A stretch of 64,000 nucleotides of DNA from NCBI RefSeq assembly GCF_018135625.1, contig NZ_CP073078.1:3690501-3754500 (forward strand). The letters are read 5' to 3'. The DNA is from Phenylobacterium montanum (GTDB lineage Bacteria; Pseudomonadota; Alphaproteobacteria; Caulobacterales; Caulobacteraceae). Made by a program: the position numbers and the translations under genes. The notes below the pieces were generated by a model. It was not told where the DNA came from and searched no databases. It was given only the letters and a program-made list of their open reading frames with translations. Shown here in pieces: positions 33,492 to 41,579 of the stretch. Every line of letters begins with the position of its first letter. Positions within the stretch are counted from its first letter, which is position 1.

Positions 33492-33530
33492 ATCGCCGAT
33501 CATGGGATCAATGACCCCGCGATCGGCGAT
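33492..33530. promoter_or_regulatory. 10-bp perfect inverted repeat between ahpC and ahpD
   Basis: The arms ATCGCCGATC and GATCGGCGAT are perfect inverted copies around a 19-base loop. It lies 18 bases after the ahpC stop, in transcript order, and before ahpD. It could be an attenuating hairpin that lowers ahpD expression relative to ahpC, or an operator. There is no long T-run, so it is not a simple terminator. Confidence 0.5.
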
Positions 33531-33548
33531 ATCGCAGAAGGCGGCTCC

Positions 33549-34106
33549 TCAGGCGGCCTTCAAGGTCTCACCGCCCACCGCGCGGTTGCAGGGGCAGAGT
33601 TCGTCCGTCTGCAGGGCGTCGAGCACGCGCAAGGTGTCGGCGGGGTTGCGGCCAACGCTGAGGCTGGTGACATAGACGTGCTGCACCACCCCATGCGGAT
33701 CGACGATCAGGGTGGCGCGCTGGGCCACGCCTTCCTCTTCGTCCAGCACGCCGAGCGCGCGGGCGAAGCGGCCTCCGTTGTCGGCGAAATTCCAGATCGC
33801 CAGGTGGTTCAGGTCGGCATGGTCGCGCCGCCAGGCCAGTTTGACGTGTTCGTTGTCGGTCGAGCCACCCAGCACCACCGCGTCGCGGTCGGCGAAGTCC
33901 CTGTTCAGGCGGGCGAACTCGGCGATCTCGGTCGGACAGACGAAGGTGAAGTCCTTGGGATAGAAGAAGATCACCTTCCACTGGCCGGGGAAGCTCTCGT
34001 TGGTCACCTCTTCGAAGGCGCTGACGCCGCCTTCCTCGTGGCGCATGAACTTGGGCTTCACGCCCACGATCTTGAATTCAGGCAGTTTTTGACCGACGCC
34101 GATCAT
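33549..34106 (-). CDS. ahpC: peroxiredoxin AhpC
   Basis: A 185-residue 2-Cys peroxiredoxin. The peroxidatic cysteine is in FTFVCPTEI (Cys 57) and the resolving cysteine in ELCPCNRAV near the C-terminus. VIFFYPKDFTFVCPTEIAEF is the diagnostic segment. It reduces H2O2 and organic peroxides, with AhpD as its reductant in this arrangement. It is divergent from oxyR with an OxyR-type operator between, so it should be induced by peroxide. Confidence 0.94.
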   Translation of the reverse strand: MIGVGQKLPEFKIVGVKPKFMRHEEGGVSAFEEVTNESFPGQWKVIFFYPKDFTFVCPTEIAEFARLNRDFADRDAVVLGGSTDNEHVKLAWRRDHADLNHLAIWNFADNGGRFARALGVLDEEEGVAQRATLIVDPHGVVQHVYVTSLSVGRNPADTLRVLDALQTDELCPCNRAVGGETLKAA

Positions 34107-34199
34107 TGGCTCTTACTCCGTGGCTACATTGCGTTTGGGGAGGAGGGCGTCGCCGCCCTGCGCAGGCGTGGAGATAGGGCCGGCCTTGGGATAAATCCA

Positions 34200-34236
34200 A
34201 TCGATAATATCTTCCTATTTGATAGATCATATTTAT
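34200..34236. promoter_or_regulatory. OxyR operator between ahpC and oxyR
   Basis: Two 15-base half-sites are separated by exactly seven bases, the layout of the E. coli OxyR site. The right half, ATAGATCATATTTAT, matches nine of ten fixed positions of ATAGNTNNNANCTAT. The left half, ATCGATAATATCTTC, matches seven of ten. It ends 9 bases before the oxyR ATG and lies 94 bases from the ahpC start, so it should serve autoregulation and possibly ahpC activation. Confidence 0.7.
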
Positions 34237-34245
34237 ACTGAGGTC

Positions 34246-35139
34246 ATGCTTCCGACCCTGCGCCAGTTGCAATATCTCAAGCTGCTCGACGACCACCGTT
34301 CGTTCAGCCGCGCGGCCGAGGCCGCCCACGTCACCCAGCCGACCCTGTCGGCCGGCATTCACGAACTGGAGAAGATCCTCGGCGCCCCGGTGGTCGACCG
34401 GGCCCGCTCGGGTGTGATCCTGACCTCGGTGGGCGAGGAGGCGGTGCGCCGCGCCGCCCAGATCCTGGCCCAGGCCGAGGATCTGGTGCAGGCCGCTAGC
34501 AGCGCCGGCCAGCCGCTGTCCGGCCGCTTCCGCCTGGGCGTAATCCCGACCATCGCCCCGTTCCTGTTGCCCCGCGCCCTGCCCGTGCTGCGCGATCGTT
34601 TTCCCAAACTGCGCCTGTTCCTGCGCGAGGACCTTACCCAGCGCCTGATCGCCTCGCTGAAGGGCGGGGCGCTGGACGCCGCCCTGATCGCCTTGCCCTA
34701 TGACACCTCCGGCCTCGAAACCGAGCCGGTGGCTGTCGACGCCCTGGTGGCCGCGGTGCCGGCCGACCACCCCTTGAGCCAGCTCAAGGCCATAGCGCCG
34801 GAGCGGCTGGAAGGCGACGACCTGATCCTCCTGGAGGACGGCCACTGCCTGCGCGACCATGCCCTGGGCGCCTGCGGCCTGGAGCCGCCCCGCGGCGGGG
34901 CGGACGGCGCCTTCGCCGCCACCTCGCTGCCGACCCTCGTGCAGATGGTGGGCTCGGGCCTCGGGGTTTCGCTCTTGCCGGCCATGGCGGTGGAGGCCGG
35001 CCTGACCGAGCACGTGCCGGTCAGCATCCGCCCGCTCGACGCCCTCAAGCCCAGCCGCGAGATCGTGGTCTGTTGGCGCGCCGGTTCCAGCCGCCGCAGC
35101 GAAGGCAAACTCCTGGCCGAGACCCTGCGGGCGGCCTGA
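34246..35139 (+). CDS. oxyR: hydrogen peroxide-sensing regulator OxyR
   Basis: A 297-residue LysR-family activator beginning MLPTLRQLQYLKLLDDHRSF, with helix-turn-helix in AAHVTQPTLSAGIHELEK. The redox pair is in GHCLRDHALGAC, with cysteines near residues 201 and 210, matching C199/C208 of E. coli OxyR. This spacing is specific to OxyR rather than other LysR proteins. The ATG at 34246 is preferred because a TTG upstream lies inside the operator. It is divergent from ahpC. Confidence 0.93.
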   Translation: MLPTLRQLQYLKLLDDHRSFSRAAEAAHVTQPTLSAGIHELEKILGAPVVDRARSGVILTSVGEEAVRRAAQILAQAEDLVQAASSAGQPLSGRFRLGVIPTIAPFLLPRALPVLRDRFPKLRLFLREDLTQRLIASLKGGALDAALIALPYDTSGLETEPVAVDALVAAVPADHPLSQLKAIAPERLEGDDLILLEDGHCLRDHALGACGLEPPRGGADGAFAATSLPTLVQMVGSGLGVSLLPAMAVEAGLTEHVPVSIRPLDALKPSREIVVCWRAGSSRRSEGKLLAETLRAA

Positions 35140-35145
35140 AACCCC

Positions 35146-35829
35146 TCACGCGATGTGGAAGCTGACGCGCCCCACGTCTTCGATCTCGCCCTCGACCTGA
35201 TCGCCGGGGTTCAGCGGCCCGACCCCTTCGGGGGTGCCGGTAAAGATCAGGTCGCCCGCCTCCAGGCGCCAGAGGCGTGAGGCCTGGGCGATCACCTCGG
35301 CGACGCTCCAGATCATGTCGGACAGTTGCGCCTCTTGCCGCACCTCGCCGTTGACCGAGAGGCGGATCCCGCCCTTCGGGTGGCCGGAGCGGTCGACAGG
35401 GCGGATCAGGCCGATCGGGGCCGAGGCGTCGAAGGCCTTGCCGGCTTCCCAGGGCTGGCCCTTGTCCTTGGCCGCGTTCTGCAGGTCGCGGCGGGTCAGG
35501 TCCACGCCAGCGGCGTAGCCCCAGACCATGGCCAGGGCCTCGTCGGGCGACACGTCGGCCCCGTCCGCGCCCAGGGCCGCGACCAGCTCGATCTCGTGGT
35601 GCAGGTTTTTGGTCAGGCTCGGATAGGGGACAGGCAGGCCCGGCGGGACCAGGGCGTCGGCGGGTTTCTGGAAGAAGAACGGCCGGTCACGCTCGTCTCC
35701 GCCCATCTCCCGCCGATGGGCGGCGTAGTTGCGCCCGACGCAGAACACCCGGCGCACCGGGAAAAGGGCGGTCGAGCCCTCCACCGGCAGGGCCGGCTGG
35801 ACCGGGGCGGGCAGGACATAGTGGGTCAT
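35146..35829 (-). CDS. fumarylacetoacetate hydrolase-family protein
   Basis: A 227-residue FAH-fold hydrolase. Segments FPVRRVFCVGRNYAAHRREM, FFFQKPADALVPPG, and NLHHEIELVAALG hold the metal-binding acidic residues, and DLIFTGTPEGVGPLNPGDQV is the signature end. Small members of this family cleave C-C bonds of fumarylpyruvate or acylpyruvate, end steps of aromatic ring breakdown. It lies 22 bases after the MHS transporter gene on the same strand and probably shares its transcript. Confidence 0.88.
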   Translation of the reverse strand: MTHYVLPAPVQPALPVEGSTALFPVRRVFCVGRNYAAHRREMGGDERDRPFFFQKPADALVPPGLPVPYPSLTKNLHHEIELVAALGADGADVSPDEALAMVWGYAAGVDLTRRDLQNAAKDKGQPWEAGKAFDASAPIGLIRPVDRSGHPKGGIRLSVNGEVRQEAQLSDMIWSVAEVIAQASRLWRLEAGDLIFTGTPEGVGPLNPGDQVEGEIEDVGRVSFHIA

Positions 35830-35851
35830 GGAAACGCTCGTCTCAGGAAAT

Positions 35852-37525
35852 TCAGGCGTCCAGCGGCCGGCCGCGGGTCTCGGGCAGCAGGAACAGCATC
35901 ACCACCACGCTGATGGCGGTGAACACCACCGGATACCAGAGGCCGGCATAGATGTTCCCGGTCGCCGCCACGATGGCGAAGGCCGAAAAGGGGAGGAAGC
36001 CGCCGATCCAGCCGGTGCCGATATTATAGGGCAGGGACATGGCCGTGTAGCGGATGCGGGTGGGGAACAGCTCGATCAGGCAGGCCGCCAGAGGGCCGAA
36101 CAGGGCGGTGGCGGCGACCACGAACACCATCAGGATGGCCAGCATCAGGGGCAGGTTCATCTGCGCCGGGTCGGCCTTGGAGGGATAGCCGGCGGCCTTC
36201 AGCGCCGCCTTCAGCCTGCCCTCGACGGCGCCGCGCACGGCCTTGGCCTGGTCCTTGGCGAGGCCCTTGGCGCTGGCCGAGGCGACCTCGACCTTGCCGA
36301 CACGCACCACGGCGGGCGAGCCGGCCGGCGCCGCCTGGTTGGTATAGGAGACCCCGGCATTGGCCAGGGCGCTCTTGGCGATGTCGCAGGCGGACACGAA
36401 CGAGGCCTTGCCGACGGGATCGAACTGCAGGGCGCAGTCGGCCGGGTCTGCCACCACCACCACCGTGTTCCGCGCCGAGGCCACGGCCAGGGCCGGATTG
36501 GCGGCGCGCTCCAGGGCGCGGAAACCCGGGAAGAAGAACACCAGGGCCAGGGTCATGCCGGCCAGCATCACCGGCTTGCGGCCCAGCCGGTCGGAGACCC
36601 GCCCGAACAGCACATAGAGCGGCGCGCTCGCGGCGACCACGACCATGATCACGAGGTTGATCGTCGCCGGGTCGACCTTGAGGAACTTCTCCATGAACAC
36701 CTGGATGTAGAAGAAGCTGGTGTACCAGACCGCCCCCTGGGCGCTCATCATGGCGAAGAAGGCCAGCAGCACGAGCTTGAGGTTTCGCCACTGGCCGAAG
36801 GCTTCGGCATAGGGCGCCTCGCTGGCCTGGCCGGCTTCCTTGATGCGGCTGAAGGCCGGGCTTTCGTGCAGCTTCAGCCGCATCCACACCGAGATGGCCA
36901 GAAGCCCCATCGAGACCAGGAACGGAATGCGCCAGCCCCAGGCGGTGAAGGTCGCCTCGCCCAGAAGGTTGCGGCTCAGCCAGATCACGCCCAGGGCGCC
37001 GAACAGGCCGAAGGCGGCCGAGGTCTGCACCCAGCTGGTGTTCCAGCCGCGCCGCTCCGCGCGGCTGTGCTCGGCCACATAGACCACCGCCCCGCCATAT
37101 TCGCCGCCGAGGGCGAAGCCCTGCACCACGCGAAGCAGGATCAGGAGGATCGGCGAGGCCATGCCGATCTGGGCGAAGGTCGGCAGCAGGCCGATGGCGA
37201 AGGTCGAGCCGCCCATCAGCGTCACGGTGACCAGGAACGCCCCCTTGCGTCCCAGTTGGTCGCCGATGCGCCCGAACACCAGGGCGCCGATCGGGCGAAA
37301 GGCGAAGCCGACGCCAAACAGGGCCAGGGCTGCGATATAGCCGGCGGTCTCGTTCAGCCCGGCGAAGAAGGTTTTGGAGATGACCTGGGTCAGGCTGCCG
37401 AAGATGAAGAAGTCGTACCACTCGAAGGCCGTGCCGGCCGAGGAGGCGGCCACCACCACGCCCATGGACGTGGGCGCGTGGCCCTTGTCGTCGACCCCGA
37501 CCGCCGCCGCAGCAATTTCGGCCAT
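35852..37525 (-). CDS. MHS-family MFS transporter with large insert
   Basis: A 557-residue metabolite:H+ symporter. FEWYDFFIFGSLTQVISK is the diagnostic N-terminal region, and RIGDQLGRKGAFLVTV and RVSDRLGRKPVMLAG are the two loop motifs between helices. There are about 12 helices. Between the helices near residues 338 and 457 lies a soluble stretch of about 120 residues that includes SFVSACDIAKSALANAGVSY and a lysine/alanine-rich tail, beyond the usual length of this family. It probably imports an organic acid, which fits the downstream FAH-type gene. Confidence 0.85.
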   Translation of the reverse strand: MAEIAAAAVGVDDKGHAPTSMGVVVAASSAGTAFEWYDFFIFGSLTQVISKTFFAGLNETAGYIAALALFGVGFAFRPIGALVFGRIGDQLGRKGAFLVTVTLMGGSTFAIGLLPTFAQIGMASPILLILLRVVQGFALGGEYGGAVVYVAEHSRAERRGWNTSWVQTSAAFGLFGALGVIWLSRNLLGEATFTAWGWRIPFLVSMGLLAISVWMRLKLHESPAFSRIKEAGQASEAPYAEAFGQWRNLKLVLLAFFAMMSAQGAVWYTSFFYIQVFMEKFLKVDPATINLVIMVVVAASAPLYVLFGRVSDRLGRKPVMLAGMTLALVFFFPGFRALERAANPALAVASARNTVVVVADPADCALQFDPVGKASFVSACDIAKSALANAGVSYTNQAAPAGSPAVVRVGKVEVASASAKGLAKDQAKAVRGAVEGRLKAALKAAGYPSKADPAQMNLPLMLAILMVFVVAATALFGPLAACLIELFPTRIRYTAMSLPYNIGTGWIGGFLPFSAFAIVAATGNIYAGLWYPVVFTAISVVVMLFLLPETRGRPLDA

Positions 37526-37592
37526 ACGCGAACTCTCCCCGTTTTATGCTGCTGTAACATCGGGGTGACGCAGGCGGAAGGCGGGCCGCCGC

Positions 37593-38363
37593 TCAGCCGC
37601 CGCGGGCGACGAACCAGCCGTTCTCGAAGCCCCGGTCCGCCTTGCCATAGCCGAGCGGCTCGCCCTCGGGGGTAGTCAGCGAACCACCGGCGGCCTCGAG
37701 CACCGCATGGCCGGCGGCGATGTCCCATTCCATGGTCGGACCATGGCGGGGATACAGATCGGCCCCGCCCTCGGCCACCACGCAGAGCTTGAGCGAGGAA
37801 CCCATGCCCTGGCGCTCGGAAAAACCGTAGCGTTCGCGAAGCCGCGCCTCCTGTTCCGGCTTGATCGCCGAGGAGGTCAGGGCCACGAGCCGCGCACTCG
37901 GGGACCGCACGCGGACCAGCGATCCGCCGGCCTCGCCGGCCTGCCGCTTAAGGGCCCCCTGCGGCGCAGTGAACCAGACCTGGCCGGTGGCCGGAGCCAT
38001 CACCGCCCCGGCGATCGGCCGGCCGCGCTCGATCAGGGCGATGTTGACGGTGAAATGGGCCTCGCCGCGGACAAAGGCGCGGGTGCCGTCCAAGGCGTCG
38101 ACCAGGAAGAAGCGCGAGGCGATCGCCTTGGGCGGGCCGCCGGCCGCCGCCGAGGCTTCCTCCGCCACCACCGCCACGTCCGGAAAGTCAGCGGCGAGCG
38201 CTTGCAGGATCATCGCCTCGCCGCGGCGATCGGCCTCGGTGACCGGGCTGTCGTCGGCCTTCACGTCAACCGTGACGCCGGTGCGCCAGAAGGGCAGAAT
38301 GACCGCACCCGCCGCTTCGGCTATCGCCGCCAGCCGGGCGCCCACGCCTTGATCGTTCGTCAT
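37593..38363 (-). CDS. cysQ: 3'(2'),5'-bisphosphate nucleotidase CysQ-like
   Basis: A 256-residue member of the lithium-sensitive phosphatase superfamily. Metal-binding motifs are VVAEEAS, FFLVDALDGTRAFVRGE and EWDIAAGHAVLEAAGG. The DALDGTRAF form, rather than DPLDGT, points to the CysQ/BPNT group that removes phosphate from 3'-phosphoadenosine 5'-phosphate. The ATG at 38363 has GAGAGG upstream. It lies 67 bases before the MHS transporter gene and is divergent from chpT. Confidence 0.83.
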   Translation of the reverse strand: MTNDQGVGARLAAIAEAAGAVILPFWRTGVTVDVKADDSPVTEADRRGEAMILQALAADFPDVAVVAEEASAAAGGPPKAIASRFFLVDALDGTRAFVRGEAHFTVNIALIERGRPIAGAVMAPATGQVWFTAPQGALKRQAGEAGGSLVRVRSPSARLVALTSSAIKPEQEARLRERYGFSERQGMGSSLKLCVVAEGGADLYPRHGPTMEWDIAAGHAVLEAAGGSLTTPEGEPLGYGKADRGFENGWFVARGG

Positions 38364-38441
38364 AGGACCTCTCGACGCTCGATTTGGCATGTGGTCCAGG
38401 TTTGCGAAAGCGGCAAATCAGGACAGGCTTTGCGGCCTCAT

Positions 38442-39155
38442 ATGAGTAACGCCATGACCGATCCCATCGCCCCCTCCGCCGATGCCTCTCCTGCGCCCGA
38501 ACCGCCGGCCCTCCCGGCCGAGGTCACCGCCAACGAACTGGCCTCGCACCTGGCCGCGCGCCTGTGCCACGACTTCATCAGCCCGGCCGGGGCCATCGTC
38601 TCGGGCCTCGATCTCCTGGAAGACCCGTCGGCCCAGGACATGCGCGAGGAGGCCATGGGCATGATCGCCGCCAGCGCCAACAAGCTGGTGGCCCTGATCA
38701 AGTACGACCGCATCGCCTTCGGCGGCTCGGCGGCGGCCGAGGTCTTCGACACCCGCGAACTGCTGGCCCTCAGCCAGGGAGTGTTCGCCGACATGCGCGC
38801 CAAGCTGGACTGGCAGGTGACCCAGCCAGGCCTGGACAAGCCGCCGGCCCGCGCGCTCCTCAACCTCTGCCAGATCGGCGCCGGCGCCCTGCCGGCTGGC
38901 GGCATGGTCCGGGCCGAGGCGGTGGAGAGCGACAGCGAAATCACCATCGTCATCGAGGCGTCCGGCCGCGCCCGGCTGCGCCAGGAAGTGATCGACGGGC
39001 TGGAGGGTCGACGGCTGTCGGAGGGCCGAACCGGCCACTGGGTCCAGGCCTACTATCTGAGGAAGCTGATCGACGACGCCGGCGGCGTTCTGGAAACCCA
39101 GAGCGAGGAAGCCCTGGTCACGCTGAGGGCGCGTTTCCCCAAACTTCTTGGGTAG
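38442..39155 (+). CDS. chpT: histidine phosphotransferase ChpT
   Basis: A 237-residue protein with the ChpT core ARLCHDFISPAGAIVSGLDL followed by LEDPSAQDMREEAMGMIAAS; the histidine in CHDF is the phosphotransfer residue. ChpT passes phosphate from CckA to CtrA and CpdR in the Caulobacter cell-cycle circuit. The second half is a degenerate Bergerat ATP-binding-like fold. The start could be the ATG at 38442 or one 12 bases later; neither has a strong ribosome-binding site. The CheY-like and cheR genes follow on the same strand. Confidence 0.9.
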   Translation: MSNAMTDPIAPSADASPAPEPPALPAEVTANELASHLAARLCHDFISPAGAIVSGLDLLEDPSAQDMREEAMGMIAASANKLVALIKYDRIAFGGSAAAEVFDTRELLALSQGVFADMRAKLDWQVTQPGLDKPPARALLNLCQIGAGALPAGGMVRAEAVESDSEITIVIEASGRARLRQEVIDGLEGRRLSEGRTGHWVQAYYLRKLIDDAGGVLETQSEEALVTLRARFPKLLG

Positions 39156-39325
39156 AGCCAACGCCGGCCAAACCCTAACTTAACCTACCCCAGCCATACT
39201 CCCCGGATAGGTCCAGGCCTCGCCGGTTCGGATGAAAGGTCCGAGCCGAACAGGCCTTGAGTCATTCTTTGAGAGCGCGTCTGGCGGCGAAGCCGTGCCC
39301 CTGTGCGTTCTGGGAGCGCAGTCCG

Positions 39326-39706
39326 GTGAAGACCTGTCTGGTCGTCGACGACAGCCGGGTGATCAGAAAGGTCGCCCGCCGCATTCTTGAAGACCTGGGA
39401 CTCGACGTGTCCGAGGCCGCCGACGGCATGGAGGCCATGGCCTGGTGCCGCACGGCCATGCCCGACGCCATCCTCCTGGACTGGAACATGCCGGTGATGG
39501 ACGGGCTGTCCTTCCTGCGCGAGTTGCGGGCGGCGCCGTTCGGCGACGAGCCGGTGGTGGTGTTCTGCACCGTCGAGAACGACCCGGAGCGCATCCAAAC
39601 CGCCCTGGAGGCCGGGGCGAACGAATACATCATGAAGCCCTTCGACGGCGACATCCTGGCCATGAAGATGGCCGAGGCCGGCGTCCTGGCCGAGGTCGGG
39701 GCATGA
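39326..39706 (+). CDS. CheY-like single-domain response regulator (GTG start)
   Basis: A 126-residue receiver domain: CLVVDDSRVIRKVARRILED, the phosphoacceptor in ILLDWNMPVMDG, the switch residue in VVVFCTVEND, and the lysine in IMKPFDG. The position after chpT and before cheR matches the Caulobacter order I recall, where these are listed as a third CheY/CheR pair. The start is GTG with GGGAG nine bases before. The stop overlaps the ATG of cheR (ATGA), giving translational coupling. Targets could be a flagellar motor or another effector. Confidence 0.87.
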   Translation: MKTCLVVDDSRVIRKVARRILEDLGLDVSEAADGMEAMAWCRTAMPDAILLDWNMPVMDGLSFLRELRAAPFGDEPVVVFCTVENDPERIQTALEAGANEYIMKPFDGDILAMKMAEAGVLAEVGA

Positions 39707-40521
39707 GGCTGGACGAGATCGATGCGGTCTGCCGCGGCGTGCGCGCGCAGTCGGGGGTCGAGCTGGACCCGACCAAGACCTATGTGCTGGAGACCCGCCT
39801 GGCGGCGGTGGCCCGGCGCGAGGGCTATGACGGGGTCGGCGACCTGATCGAGGCCATGCGCCTGGACGAGGGCGTGATGTGGCTGGCGACCGAGGCCCTG
39901 ACCCACAGCGAGACCTGCTTCTTCCGCGACCGCACCCCGTTCCGCCATTTTCGCGACGAGATGCTGCCGAGCCTGATCGGCCGCCGAGACCGCCCCTTGA
40001 GAGTCTGGAGCGCGGGCTGCTCCACCGGCCAGGAAGCCTATTCCCTGGCCATGATGATCGACGAGGCGGCGGAGGCGGCGCCGGGGCTCAAGGTCGAGCT
40101 GTTCGCCTCGGACCTTTCCGAGCGGCGGCTGGAGAAGGCCCGCAGCGGGCTCTACACCCAGTTCGAGGTGCAGCGGGGTCTGCCGATCCGCCAACTGGTG
40201 CGGCGTTTCGAAAAGGTGGACGAGCTGTGGCAGGCCGGTTCGCGCCTGCGCGAGGTGGTCCGCTGGCGCAAGATCAACCTGATGGCCGAACTGAAGCCGG
40301 TCGGCCATTTCGACGTGATCTTCTGCCGCAACCTGATCTCGATGCTGGCGCCCGAATTCCGCGGCCCGGTGCTGGAAAAACTGGCCCGCGCCCTGACCGC
40401 CGACGGCTGGCTGGTGCTGGGCGCCGACGAGACGCCGAAGGGGCTCACAGACCAGCTGCATCCCGTAGCCGGCTGGCCCGGCGCCTTCGGCAAAAGCGCC
40501 GACGTCAGGGCGGCGGCCTGA
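39703..40521 (+). CDS. cheR: CheR-type chemoreceptor methyltransferase
   Basis: A 272-residue S-adenosylmethionine-dependent methyltransferase. The N-terminal helical CheR domain is followed by the SAM site LRVWSAGCSTGQEAYSLAMM near residue 100, then LFASDLSERRLEKA and FDVIFCRNLISMLAPEF. It should methylate glutamate on a chemoreceptor. Its ATG overlaps the stop of the CheY-like gene. No receptor or CheB gene is near, so it may serve a non-flagellar signalling role. It is followed, convergently, by tadC. Confidence 0.9.
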   Translation: MRLDEIDAVCRGVRAQSGVELDPTKTYVLETRLAAVARREGYDGVGDLIEAMRLDEGVMWLATEALTHSETCFFRDRTPFRHFRDEMLPSLIGRRDRPLRVWSAGCSTGQEAYSLAMMIDEAAEAAPGLKVELFASDLSERRLEKARSGLYTQFEVQRGLPIRQLVRRFEKVDELWQAGSRLREVVRWRKINLMAELKPVGHFDVIFCRNLISMLAPEFRGPVLEKLARALTADGWLVLGADETPKGLTDQLHPVAGWPGAFGKSADVRAAA

Positions 40522-40564
40522 GGGATCAGATACCGCCGCAGCCGTTTGGGGCGGGCGGCGGGTC

Positions 40565-41566
40565 TCAGTGAGACGCGGCGGCGTGCTGGGCGGTGACGTT
40601 CTGCACTTTGATGATGGCCGGGCCCAGGATCACCACGAACAGCACCGGCAGGAAGAACAGGATCATCGGCACGGTCAGCTTGGCTGGCAGAGCGGCCGCC
40701 TTCTTCTCGGCGGCGGCGAGGCGGAGTTCGCGGTTCTCCTTGGACATCACCCGCAGAGCCGCGCCAAGGGGCGTGCCGTAGCGCTCGGCCTGGACCATGG
40801 CCGTGCAGACCGACTTGATGCCGGCGTGGTTGACCCGCTTGGCCAGGCCCTCATAGGCAAGCCGACGGTCGGGCAGATAGGACAGCTCTGCGACCAGCAG
40901 CGACAGCTCTTCGGCCAGCTCGATCGAAGCCGAACCGACTTCCTGACCGACCTTCTGCAGCGCCGCCTCGATCGACATGCCGGATTCAACGCAGATCAGC
41001 AGCAGGTCGAGGGCGTCGGGAAAGGCGGCGACAATCGATTCGCGGCGCTTGGTGGCGATGTTCTTGATGTAGATGTTGGGCGCATAATAGCCCAGCGTCA
41101 TGCCCCCGACCACGGCGCACAGCTTGGCCATCAGGGTCATGCCGAAGCCGTTGACCACGAAGAGGTAGAAGGCCGCGAACAGGGCGAAGGCGAACGGCGT
41201 GACGAAGCGGAAGAAATAGAAGGTGCTTACCGGCCGCGGGCCGCGGAAGCCCGCCTGGGCCAGGCTGTCCACCACCTTGGGATCTTCCAGCAGCCTGCTC
41301 AGATCCAGCCGGTCGACGATGGTCTTGTAGAGGCCGCTGTCGGTGCGGCGCAGCGAGTTCGGCTGCTGCTGGTTGCGCTGGGCCAGGGCCTCGCGCGAAC
41401 GGCGGCGCAGCTCCTCGCGCCGATTGGCCACCGACTTCATCCGCCCTTCGAGGTCCGAGCGGCTCATCATCGGGCCGGCGATGGTCACGCCGGTGGCGAA
41501 CACCACCGCGGCCGTGACGGCCATCAGGATATTGTCGGGATTGGTGAGGGTCTCGGCTATGCCCAT
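40565..41566 (-). CDS. tadC: type II/IV secretion inner-membrane platform protein TadC (CpaH)
   Basis: A 333-residue T2SSF-domain protein, last gene of the Tad operon. Two N-terminal membrane segments and one near the C-terminus (VPMILFFLPVLFVVILGPAI) surround the conserved core AFPDALDLLLICVESGMSIE. It forms the inner-membrane platform with TadB, moved by the ATPase CpaF during pilus extension. Its end faces cheR. It lies 13 bases after the TadB stop. Confidence 0.9.
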   Translation of the reverse strand: MGIAETLTNPDNILMAVTAAVVFATGVTIAGPMMSRSDLEGRMKSVANRREELRRRSREALAQRNQQQPNSLRRTDSGLYKTIVDRLDLSRLLEDPKVVDSLAQAGFRGPRPVSTFYFFRFVTPFAFALFAAFYLFVVNGFGMTLMAKLCAVVGGMTLGYYAPNIYIKNIATKRRESIVAAFPDALDLLLICVESGMSIEAALQKVGQEVGSASIELAEELSLLVAELSYLPDRRLAYEGLAKRVNHAGIKSVCTAMVQAERYGTPLGAALRVMSKENRELRLAAAEKKAAALPAKLTVPMILFFLPVLFVVILGPAIIKVQNVTAQHAAASH

Positions 41567-41579
41567 GCGCCTGCCTCCC

